Positions 1 through 8,470 of a stretch of 64,000 nucleotides of DNA are shown in pieces. Made by a program: the position numbers and the translations under genes. The stretch lies in assembly GCF_026991495.1 (NCBI RefSeq), contig NZ_JALXBJ010000012.1:1-64000 (forward strand), in the 5' to 3' direction. How positions within the stretch are numbered: position 1 is the stretch's first letter; every line of letters starts with the position of its first letter. Below the pieces are notes generated by a model. The model was not told the origin of the DNA. It ran no database searches and saw only the letters and a list, made by a program, of their open reading frames with translations. This stretch comes from Thermococcus sp. Its GTDB lineage: Archaea; Methanobacteriota_B; Thermococci; Thermococcales; Thermococcaceae.

Positions 1-105
1 AAACCGGTAACAGAAGTAGGTGGATGAGTGCCCGTAAACCGAACCGCCCTTGGCGAGGGGTTAAACCGTTGGAACCCTCGCCTTTCAAGGCGGGGAGGAG
101 GTCAG
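1..105 (+). mobile_element. Probable right end of an IS200/IS605-type (TnpB) element; the rest lies outside the window
   Basis: Stem-loop cctcgcc-tttcaa-ggcgggg (76-95) followed by gaggaggtcag, resembling the right-end/omegaRNA hairpins of Thermococcales IS605 elements. It sits exactly where a lipoprotein reading frame on the other strand stops making sense. Confidence 0.5.
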
Positions 106-369
106 CCCTATTATTATCGTGCTTGAGACCGCGCTGGACGTCGTTGTGGACGACGTTGAGCTGCTCGAACTGGAGGAGGCTGAGCTCGATGACGAGCTTG
201 AGCTCGGGCTTGAACTCGCTGATGGGCTTGAGCTCGTGGTGCCCCCTCCTCCGAGGCATCCGCTGGCCACTACCGAAAAAAGAACTAAAAACACTATCAA
301 AACCGCAGCGTTGCTCCTCTTCACGGGTTTCACCCGAAGTCTCTTTATGCATATCAGGGTTTTAAACAT
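85..369 (-). pseudogene. N-terminal fragment of a lipoprotein (likely solute-binding protein) with Ser-rich linker, interrupted by the element end
   Basis: Lipobox VVASGC, long poly-Ser/Thr linker, then 'SSTIIIG' and an abrupt switch into the hairpin sequence and a stop. Confidence 0.55.
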
Positions 370-481
370 TTTGTTATTAGCCTTGTATAATCGTCAACGA
401 TTTTTATTTTACTCCCATGTAAATCTTTCCGAAGTGTTAGCCTGGCAAAGGTTAATAAAGTCCGCCTTCCAGTCCCCCCTC

Positions 482-1183
482 ATGAACTGGGAGCAGTGGA
501 GGCCGTTCTACCTCAGGATAGTCCGCGAAATGGGTTACTCGGTCGAGAAGGACAGGGAAGCTTCCCACCTCCTTCGCGCTCTCCTCCTTGAAAGCGATGA
601 GTACATCCTCAGGGAGGAGCTCTCGGCGGTCATCGGGAAAAAAGCCTACGTCTTCGGCGCAGGCCCGAGCCTTGAGGTGGCTTTGAAGGAGTTCGACTTC
701 TTGGATGGGACGCTTATAGCGGCGGATGGAGCGACCTCGGCCCTTCTTGAGAAGGGCATAGCTCCCGACGTAATCGTGACAGACCTCGACGGCAGGGTTC
801 CCGACCTCAAGATAGCGAACGAGGGAGGGGCTTTCATGGTAATCCATGCCCACGGGGACAACGTTAACAAGCTCAAGGCCTACGTCCAGCTCTTCTCAAG
901 GATCCTCGGGACGTGCCAGACGGAACCGCTCGACATCGTCTACAACTTCGGCGGTTTCACCGACGGCGACAGGGCGGCTTTCCTTGCGGAGGCCTTGGGG
1001 GCGAGGGAGATAACCCTTGTCGGCTTCGATTTTGGAGAGACCGTTGGGAAGTGGAGCAAGCCCTTCCTGAAGGATCACTCGCCGGCCTGGGAGAGCAAGA
1101 GGAAGAAGTTCGCCTTTGCACGGGAGCTCCTCGAATGGCTGGAGAAAAACGGGAGGGCGAGGCTGGTATACGCCAGCCCCTGA
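482..1183 (+). CDS. mptE: 6-hydroxymethyl-7,8-dihydropterin pyrophosphokinase (MptE/DUF115 family)
   Basis: MNWEQWRPFYLRIVREMGY... YVFGAGPSLE... IVTDLDG... GFTDGDRAAFLAEALGA. ATG at 482 chosen inside the longer ORF 119-1183. Confidence 0.8.
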   Translation: MNWEQWRPFYLRIVREMGYSVEKDREASHLLRALLLESDEYILREELSAVIGKKAYVFGAGPSLEVALKEFDFLDGTLIAADGATSALLEKGIAPDVIVTDLDGRVPDLKIANEGGAFMVIHAHGDNVNKLKAYVQLFSRILGTCQTEPLDIVYNFGGFTDGDRAAFLAEALGAREITLVGFDFGETVGKWSKPFLKDHSPAWESKRKKFAFARELLEWLEKNGRARLVYASP

Positions 1184-1199
1184 TGATTGACCCCCTCCT

Positions 1200-2603
1200 T
1201 CACCTCTTCCTGTACAGCAAAGCCGGCAGGACTATCAGGGCAACGGCAAAGGCCGGGCCGCAGATGCCCTTCTTTCCCCCGCTCGGAAGCTCGTACTTGA
1301 ACTCGACCCTGTCCGGGATCTTCCCCATTAGGGCCTGGTAGTCTTTTAAGGGCGTCCCGTAGCGGAGGAAGACGCTGCTCCTGATGACAACCTCCCGGTC
1401 GCTGACCTTCTCCACGGTCATGGAGACGCTGTTCCCGTTGAGGGTGACGTGCACGTCCTCTGGAAGCTCGGTGAACTTCGCCCCCTCCGGAAGGGTGAAC
1501 CTCGTGACCTTGGTCTCGTTGAGGTTGGCGTCGAGCCTGTTGAGGAACTGCATCGTTCCGAGCTCAAGCTTTGGGTCGTAGGCGTAGACGTAGCTCCCGT
1601 TGACTTCCTTAGTGAAGTTCTGGAGGATGAAGTGGTACCTGACGACCAGCGGGCCGGTGGAGTTGAGGTTCAGTATCCTGACCTTCCCAGCTTTCACGGT
1701 TACGCCCTGTTCCTGGAACTGCTGGGCGTACTTCTGATAGAGGCTGTTTTCAGCCTTCTCTACACCCTGGTAGGTTATCTGGAACTTCAGGTAGCTTATG
1801 TACGATTCGGGCTCCTTGTACTCCTCAACGCTGTCGAAGACTGTCTGGTTCTTCTCCACCGTTATGTTGTTGAATATCGCCATCTTCCACGTCGTCGAGT
1901 TCTCGGAGCCGCTTCTCCCGGCGTACTGGATTACAAAGGTTCTCGGCTTCCCGTATATAGCCTGGATGTCCGCGTAGGTGACGCCCTTCGCGAAGTATAT
2001 CGTCGACCTTATCGTCACCGTGTTCCCCTCTCTGGTAACGTTTATGCTGACGTAGCTCCCGTGCGATTTTGCCGTGTAGTTTCCGGGGAGAACCTTTAAG
2101 GTGGCACCCAGGGGCAGGTGAACGATGAACGTGTTTTCGAGCATGACGCTCCCGTTGAGCTTGGTTGGGTCTATCTGGGCCAGATCGGCCACCCGCAGGA
2201 CGTCGAGGGTCACCTCCCAGACGCCGTCGTAGGAGTAGTACTTGGCGAAGTTCGGGACGTAGCCCCTAACCACGGTCTCCAATGGGCCGGTGGAGTTGTA
2301 GCCTATTATCTCAGCCGTCGCGTTCTTGAGGGTCAGGCCCTCTCCAGCGAGCTTCTGCGTCGCCTGGCTGATGAACAGCTTCTCGGCCTTTTCAAGCCCC
2401 GCCTGCACGATGCTCTCCTTCGTTTTGTTCAGGAGATCTGTCGGGCCGTAGAGGGTTGTGTTGAGGGTTACGTTGGCCCCCCCATCCCATTGAATCCAGT
2501 ACTCGTTTCTCTGGCCCTCCTGAAAGCCACCGGCGGCGGAGAGGCCGGCGGTCAAAGTCCCCGCCACTAAGAGAAGAGCGAGCAACAGGCCGTATTTCCT
2601 CAT
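1200..2603 (-). CDS. Secreted/surface protein with C-terminal CGP-CTERM sorting signal
   Basis: Signal peptide MRKYGLLLALLLVAGTLTAGLSAAGG; C-terminus GGKKGICGPAFAVALIVLPALLYRKR. Confidence 0.8.
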   Translation of the reverse strand: MRKYGLLLALLLVAGTLTAGLSAAGGFQEGQRNEYWIQWDGGANVTLNTTLYGPTDLLNKTKESIVQAGLEKAEKLFISQATQKLAGEGLTLKNATAEIIGYNSTGPLETVVRGYVPNFAKYYSYDGVWEVTLDVLRVADLAQIDPTKLNGSVMLENTFIVHLPLGATLKVLPGNYTAKSHGSYVSINVTREGNTVTIRSTIYFAKGVTYADIQAIYGKPRTFVIQYAGRSGSENSTTWKMAIFNNITVEKNQTVFDSVEEYKEPESYISYLKFQITYQGVEKAENSLYQKYAQQFQEQGVTVKAGKVRILNLNSTGPLVVRYHFILQNFTKEVNGSYVYAYDPKLELGTMQFLNRLDANLNETKVTRFTLPEGAKFTELPEDVHVTLNGNSVSMTVEKVSDREVVIRSSVFLRYGTPLKDYQALMGKIPDRVEFKYELPSGGKKGICGPAFAVALIVLPALLYRKR

Positions 2604-2699
2604 AACTTTACCTCCAATCGTCCTGCCTTAGACTGGGGTTAGAGTATATTAAACTTTGCCATGGAGAGGTTTATAAGCGGGAGGTGGTAGGGGGGTTAG

Positions 2700-3761
2700 G
2701 TGACCCGAATGAAGACCGAGCGCGCTAAGGACATACTCCTTCAGCTTTTGAAAATCCCCTCACCCTCCGGCAGGGAAGACAGGATAATGCTCCACATCAT
2801 GGAGTTCCTCCACAGACTCCACTACGACGTCCACATCGAGAGCGACGGGGAGGTAATAGACCTCGTCGTTAACCCCGACGCGGAGCTCTTCTACGAGGTT
2901 CACGTTGACACGATTCCGGTAAGGGCCGAGCCGTTCGTCAGGGGCAACATACTCTACGGAACCGGGGCGAGCGACATAAAGGGCGGCGCGGCCGCGATAC
3001 TCCTCATGATGGAGAGCCTGAGGAGGGAGAACAAAGACCTGAACGTCGGAGTGGTCTTCGTCAGCGACGAGGAGTTAGGGGGAAGGGGAAGCGCCCTCTT
3101 CATGGAGCGCTACCGGCCGAAGATGGCCGTCGTTCTTGAGCCGACCGATTTGGAGGTTCACATAGCCCACGCCGGCAACATTGAAGCTTATTTCGAGGTG
3201 GATGGGAAGGAGGCCCATGGAGCGTGCCCCGAGAGCGGGGTCAACGCCATAGACGAGACCTACAAGATGCTGGAGGAGCTCAAGGCCCTCGAACCCTTCA
3301 AGCAGAAGGGGAAGTACTTTGACCCGCACATAGGCATTCAGGAGCTCCTCTGCGAGAACCCGGTCTATCTGATTCCAGCGCTCTGCAGGGGCCGCTTGGA
3401 GGCGAGGCTTCTCCCGAACCAGGAAGTTGAGGACATACTCGACCTTCTCGACCCGATACTCGACGAGTACACACTCAAATACGAGTACACCGAGATATGG
3501 GACGGCTACGAGCTTGAGCCGGACGAGGAGATAGTCCAGCTCGCCAAGAAGGCTATGGAGAGAACTGAAATAGACGAGTTCGGTGGAATGAGGAGCTGGA
3601 CGGACGCGATAAACTTCATGTACAACGGGACGAAAACCATAGTCTTCGGCCCCGGGAACCTCGACATCTCCCACACCAAGAACGAGCACATCGATGTGAG
3701 GGACGTAGTTACTGCCAGCGAGTTCCTCAAGGTTCTCAACGAGATCTACAGCGGCGGGTGA
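2700..3761 (+). CDS. M20-family peptidase/deacylase (ArgE/DapE/LysK-like)
   Basis: IPSPSGRED, HVDTIPV, GTGASDIKGG, EELGGRGS motifs. Start GTG 2700 or ATG 2709. Confidence 0.75.
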   Translation: MTRMKTERAKDILLQLLKIPSPSGREDRIMLHIMEFLHRLHYDVHIESDGEVIDLVVNPDAELFYEVHVDTIPVRAEPFVRGNILYGTGASDIKGGAAAILLMMESLRRENKDLNVGVVFVSDEELGGRGSALFMERYRPKMAVVLEPTDLEVHIAHAGNIEAYFEVDGKEAHGACPESGVNAIDETYKMLEELKALEPFKQKGKYFDPHIGIQELLCENPVYLIPALCRGRLEARLLPNQEVEDILDLLDPILDEYTLKYEYTEIWDGYELEPDEEIVQLAKKAMERTEIDEFGGMRSWTDAINFMYNGTKTIVFGPGNLDISHTKNEHIDVRDVVTASEFLKVLNEIYSGG

Positions 3762-3783
3762 GGTAAGGCCTATTAGCTAATAT

Positions 3784-3806
3784 CCCCCACCAGTAACTGG
3801 TGGGGG
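3784..3806. repeat. Perfect palindrome CCCCCACCAGT-A-ACTGGTGGGGG just upstream of the ATPase ATG
   Basis: 11-bp arms, 1-nt centre, read directly from sequence. Confidence 0.85.
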
Positions 3807-3808
3807 GT

Positions 3809-4874
3809 ATGCTCTTCAATCCAAAGCCCAAGAGGAAGAGGGAAGAGCTCTACGACCGGGAGGACGAGCTCTCAACCGTTGAGCGTTCCATCAAAAAAGG
3901 TGTTCCCCTCGTTGTCCTCCTCGGGATAAGGCGCCTCGGGAAGAGTTCACTTCTGAACGTGACCCTGAACGAGAGCCCGGTAAAAAGTGTCAAGATCGAT
4001 GCCAGGAGGGTTTATTCACAGCTCGGGAGCGTTCCCCAGAGCGCACTCGCGGAAGTTATCCTCAAAGGCTACCTCAAGGCCTTCCCCTGTGAGAGGATTA
4101 GGGAGGCAATAAAGGGAATCAGAGGCGTCCGTATTGCCGGAGCAGGCCTTGAACTGAGCGTGGCTAAAGGGGGTGAACCTTTCCGAAGTTCTTGAGCGGA
4201 TAAACTCCCTCGGTGGGAGGTTTGTTATAGCCATAGATGAGGCACAGTACCTGAGGTTCTCCAGCGCCAGGTACGCTGAGCTTATAGCGTGGGCAACCGA
4301 TGAACTTGAAAACGTCAGCTTTATCCTCACCGGTTCTGAAGTTGGCCTTCTTGAGGACTTCCTGCGCATCCACGATCCGGAGTCGGCCCTCTTCGGGAGG
4401 GCACACGTGGAGATAAAGCTGAAGCGTTTTGAGAGACGCCAGAGCCTCGATTTCCTCAGGAAGGGCTTTGATGAGATAGGCCTCGAAGTTAGGGCTGAAG
4501 AACTCGAAGAGGCCGTTGACGAACTCGATGGGATAGTCGGCTGGCTCACCCTCTACGGCTACAACCGCTACCTCGGCCTCTCCCACAGGGAAGCCCTCAA
4601 AAAGCTCAAGGAAGATGCCAAGAGGCTCGTAGTCAGCGAGTTCTCAAAGCTGAAAGAACTTTCGCCCCGCTACGAACTGGCCATGAAGGCTGTAGCAAAC
4701 GGCAGGCACCGCTGGCGGGAAATCAAGGAGGCTGTTGAACTCCTCGAGGGCAAGAAAATAGACGACAAGAACTTCTCCAACGTCCTCAACAACCTCGTCC
4801 GCTACGGCTACCTCGAAAAGACCGTGGAGGGATACTTCATTCCAGACCCATTAGTGGAGCTCGCGTTTAAGTGA
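3809..4874 (+). pseudogene. Archaeal ATPase (STAND/AAA, PF01637-like) with a single-base frameshift near 4168-4172
   Basis: ORFs 3800-4195 (Walker A GIRRLGKSSLLN) and 4173-4874 (Walker B FVIAIDEAQYL) are in different frames. Removing one G from the GGGGG run gives ...LELSVAKG-VNLSEVLERIN... Confidence 0.75.
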
Positions 4875-4877
4875 GGG

Positions 4878-4900
4878 CACCAGTTACTGGGGGTGCTTTT
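4878..4900. terminator. Inverted copy of the CACCAGTTACTGG motif followed by a T-run; putative terminator or element boundary
   Basis: GCACCAGTTACTGGGGGTGCTTTT directly after the ATPase stop; CACCAGTTACTGG is the reverse complement of the core of the 3784-3806 palindrome. Confidence 0.5.
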
Positions 4901-7900
4901 AAACCTCCCTCCAGCCGAGCTTAACCTTGTGGACTATTACGTCAGCTTTCTCCACGAGCTCCGGCGGAATGTCGAGGCCCTCCTCAAGGCGTGCCTTTAT
5001 CTGGTCCTTCAACGCTTTGATTTCCTCGATCACCTCCCCACTCGCGTAGTGAGCGAGGTCGCCGGCGTACTTGTAGGCCCCCGCTAAGTCGCCTATCTTG
5101 AGGTTCACGAGCAGCAGCTCCCCAGTGTAGTAGGCGCTCCTCGACAGATCCCTATCCCCGACAGATTTCTTCAGGCTCCTCCTGTACTCCATTCCTAAGA
5201 ACAGTGCGAGCTCACCCTGAAGCTCGGCTGTGCTCTCGTAGCGCTCCTCCCTCCTCTTGGCGAGGCAACGCATTATAATGTCGTCAAGGGGCTCAGCATC
5301 GGGGTTGAGCTCGCTCGGCCTTTCGGGGGTTTCATAGACTATCGAGGAGCTGACCTCCACAAAGTCCTCGCCCTCGAAGGGAAGCTTCCCCGTCACAAGC
5401 TGGTAGAAGATAACCCCCAACTGCCAGATGTCGGTTCTCTCGTCCGTTGAGCCGAACTTCGATTTGCTTATCTGCTCGGGGGCGGCGTAGTAGGGAGTGA
5501 AGCTCGCGAACGTGCTCGAGCGGCTCTCCTTCAGGACTTTGCTGAGCCCCCAGTCGCTTATCTTCGGGATCCCGCTCTTGAGGAGGATGTTGCTCGGTTT
5601 GAGGTCGCGGTGGATTACCCTCTTCGAGTGTGCGTACTTTAATCCTTCAGCGATGTCAAAGACGATTCTCGCGGCCTCCATTGGCGGGAGATAGCCCCTC
5701 CTCCTCAGGAGGTTTTCAAGCGAGTCCTCGCAGTACTCCATCTCGAAGAACGGAACTGGAAGAATGTTGTAGTCGTAGACCCTCACAATGTTCGGGTGCT
5801 TGAGCTTCGTCCAGTTCTCTATCTCGCGCAGGAAGGACTTTCCAGTTGCCGGGTCGAGACTTATCGGAATTTTTATCGCTACAACTTTTCCGTCCCGCTT
5901 TCTCTTGGCCTTGAAGACCCTCGCAAAGCCGCCTTTGCCTATGAAGTCGACGTCGGTGTAGAGCTCAGCCAGCTCCAGCGGGAATGTCTTGGGCGTCGTC
6001 GGGGATGGTGTGAACTGGGCTGGGGTGTAGGCAGGAGCGGCCGGAGTGGATGGCTGGACAGGGGGTGCAATAGCTTTTTCCTCAACTTCAACGGGGATAA
6101 CCTTCTCGGCCTCGATTTCGAGGCCGTTTACGATGGCTTTAATCTTGATTCTGAAGTCGAATTTTCCGGCGTACTTGGGCTTTACGGTAATGCTCTTGGA
6201 GACCTTTTGACCCCTCTTGAGCTCGGGGAACTCAAGGTTTTCCTCCTCAAGCTCGAAGAAGTCGTTCCCGGAGAGGTCAAGGGTTGCCTTGAGGGAGTCG
6301 GCGAGGTTGTTGGTAAGGGTAAGCTTGACAGTCGATTCCAAGTCCTCAATAAATCTGGGGACTGAGGTGGAAAGCTCCCCTGGGATAACATTGACCAAAA
6401 CTTTCTTGGCTTCTTCCTTTGCCTCTTTTGAACCCTCCTTAATAGCCTGATTCAAGAACCTTAACTTCTCTTTGTAATCCCTTGTTTTGCTTGCAAGGGT
6501 TAAGTAAAGCTCTCCAAGCTCTCCAGATGAGACAAGCCTTGCATCTACTTTTGTCTTGTAATCAATCGCTGGCAATTCAAATACAACATCAAACCATCCC
6601 CACCCTAAATCGCTTTTTTTCTGCGCTCGAATGACCTTCACAATACTTTCACCGGCTTTAAGCTTCAATGGTATCTCATTCGCTGGGGAGGAAAAGTGCC
6701 TATCATTTTCGGGCTTCACTTTGATATCCACGTCGGGGATGCCGCGGTTTGATGCAACTATAAAGACGTCAGCTTCATTCTTTTTTTCATCCCCCTTTGA
6801 AATAAGGACGCTAAAATCAATTATGAAATCAATCAGGGTTGTATCAAACTCTTCCCCAAGCTTTTTCCTTGCTCTGGTTAGGTAATCCCAGACTTTTTGG
6901 TACTCTCTCCTTCCAATGGCCCTCCAGAAGTTTGTGAGTTCCTCAACTTCAGAATCATACTGAACCCTGATCTTGGTGCTCCCTTCCACTATGGAAGTTT
7001 TCACAGGGACGCCTTCTATTGGCTCAAAGACCTTCTTCTTTACCTTGACTTTCTTGGGGACTCTAATCGTCTTCGGGACTTTCACAGTCTTTTTGACTTT
7101 CTTCTTCCTGAGTAAGCCAACCGTTTCCCAGACTTCTTTCTCTTCGTAGATTGTCTCCTCCTTAAAAGTCTCTTCTTCAACCTCGATCTCTTTCTCTATT
7201 CCGGATGCTGTCACCGTAACGTCCGAGTCAGCAACTTTTGCATTGCTCTCCATTACTATTGCGTTTGAATCACGGGAGAACCCCTCCAAATCTCCATCCG
7301 GCGGGAGACGGAGAACCCAGATATCCCACCATTTTGACCCAAAACTTGCTGTATTGCCCGCTATTATAATATTGCCTCCCTCATCCAAGAGGACAGATGC
7401 AGCCTCATCATTACGGCTTCCTCCATAGGTTTTCTGCCATTTAACGTTCCCGTTCTCGTCAAGCCTGAGAACCCAAGCGTCCCTGTCACCAGCGCCGAAG
7501 CTGTAAGTCCCTCCAGCTACGATAATATCACCATTATCAGCGATAGCAATTGCATTGGCCCACTCATTATCGCTTCCTCCGTAGGTTTTCTGCCACTTCA
7601 CGTTCCCATCAGCGTCAAGCCTGAGAACCCAAACGTCTCCCAAACCAGGGCCGAAGCTCCGAGTGGAGCCGGCCACGATAACGTCACCATTAGGAGCGAT
7701 TGCAACCGCGTTAGCCTCATCCAAGTAGCTTCCTCCGTAAGTCTTCTGCCACTTCACGTTACCCTCTTTATCCAGCCTAAGAACCCAAGCATCCCTACCA
7801 CCAGCGCCGAAGCTCCGAGTGTAACCGGCCACGATAACATCACCGTTGGGAGCAATCTTCACGTCGTTGAAGCCGTCGTCTTTTTCACCGCCGTAGGTCT

Positions 7901-8366
7901 TGAACCACTTAACTTTCCCGTCCCCGTCTAAGCGGGCGACGAAGGCGTCCTTTTTGTCTTTCTTCTCCACGTAGCCCGCGACGATTACATCGCCGTTCCT
8001 ACCCATGACAACTGCCTTAGCTTCTCCAAGCCCGTAGGTTTTAGCCCATTTTACATTTCCCTCCTCATCAAGCCTCAGAACCCCAACGGTGTAGTTATCA
8101 TTGGAATCCCTAATGGAACCAGATACAATTATATCCCCCTTTGGGGCCACTGCAAGGGAGTAAAAATTGCTCCCCCTGTATGACTTTTGCCATTTGACTT
8201 CTCCTTTTGTGGTAAGGCGTGTTATACAGCCCCCAATGACATCTCCACCAGCTATTAATACGTCCCCTTTATACATTGTGGCATCATGGACAGCCACCCA
8301 GTTGTATGTCTTCACCCAGTACGACACGATGACCACCACCGGTGATTGTCCTTCAATCTTGGGCAT
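4899..8366 (-). CDS. Multidomain beta-propeller / Ig-like / Hanks-type Ser/Thr protein kinase
   Basis: N-terminal ~52-aa repeats (DAWVLRLDENGNVKWQKTYGGS...NGDVIVAG); kinase motifs GKGGFARVF, VAIKI, HRDLKPSNILL, SDWGLSK, APEQ, DIWQLGVIFYQLVTGKLPF. Confidence 0.9.
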   Translation of the reverse strand: MPKIEGQSPVVVIVSYWVKTYNWVAVHDATMYKGDVLIAGGDVIGGCITRLTTKGEVKWQKSYRGSNFYSLAVAPKGDIIVSGSIRDSNDNYTVGVLRLDEEGNVKWAKTYGLGEAKAVVMGRNGDVIVAGYVEKKDKKDAFVARLDGDGKVKWFKTYGGEKDDGFNDVKIAPNGDVIVAGYTRSFGAGGRDAWVLRLDKEGNVKWQKTYGGSYLDEANAVAIAPNGDVIVAGSTRSFGPGLGDVWVLRLDADGNVKWQKTYGGSDNEWANAIAIADNGDIIVAGGTYSFGAGDRDAWVLRLDENGNVKWQKTYGGSRNDEAASVLLDEGGNIIIAGNTASFGSKWWDIWVLRLPPDGDLEGFSRDSNAIVMESNAKVADSDVTVTASGIEKEIEVEEETFKEETIYEEKEVWETVGLLRKKKVKKTVKVPKTIRVPKKVKVKKKVFEPIEGVPVKTSIVEGSTKIRVQYDSEVEELTNFWRAIGRREYQKVWDYLTRARKKLGEEFDTTLIDFIIDFSVLISKGDEKKNEADVFIVASNRGIPDVDIKVKPENDRHFSSPANEIPLKLKAGESIVKVIRAQKKSDLGWGWFDVVFELPAIDYKTKVDARLVSSGELGELYLTLASKTRDYKEKLRFLNQAIKEGSKEAKEEAKKVLVNVIPGELSTSVPRFIEDLESTVKLTLTNNLADSLKATLDLSGNDFFELEEENLEFPELKRGQKVSKSITVKPKYAGKFDFRIKIKAIVNGLEIEAEKVIPVEVEEKAIAPPVQPSTPAAPAYTPAQFTPSPTTPKTFPLELAELYTDVDFIGKGGFARVFKAKRKRDGKVVAIKIPISLDPATGKSFLREIENWTKLKHPNIVRVYDYNILPVPFFEMEYCEDSLENLLRRRGYLPPMEAARIVFDIAEGLKYAHSKRVIHRDLKPSNILLKSGIPKISDWGLSKVLKESRSSTFASFTPYYAAPEQISKSKFGSTDERTDIWQLGVIFYQLVTGKLPFEGEDFVEVSSSIVYETPERPSELNPDAEPLDDIIMRCLAKRREERYESTAELQGELALFLGMEYRRSLKKSVGDRDLSRSAYYTGELLLVNLKIGDLAGAYKYAGDLAHYASGEVIEEIKALKDQIKARLEEGLDIPPELVEKADVIVHKVKLGWREV
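7430..8300 (-). repeat. Intragenic ~156-bp (52-aa) propeller repeats, about seven units
   Basis: Recurring ttctgccacttcacgtt..cctgagaaccca and the protein repeat W(Q)KTYGGS; the central units are most alike. Confidence 0.8.
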
Positions 8367-8470
8367 CGAGGTATTTAGAAATTTCGGTTAGGCGCAAGGC
8401 TCCCATTCTGTTGCTTCCTTTAATCGAAACGCATTTATATATAATCGTGCTTAGATATAATGGTGGTTAG

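Noticed and set aside
1449-2099. 216-aa plus-strand ORF opposite the CGP-CTERM protein
   Set aside because: Shadow ORF; the minus-strand product has signal peptide and sorting tail.
7430-8300. Regularly spaced DNA repeats that could suggest a CRISPR array
   Set aside because: Period is ~156 bp, in-frame and encodes propeller blades; no short palindromic repeats with unique spacers. No cas genes seen in the window.
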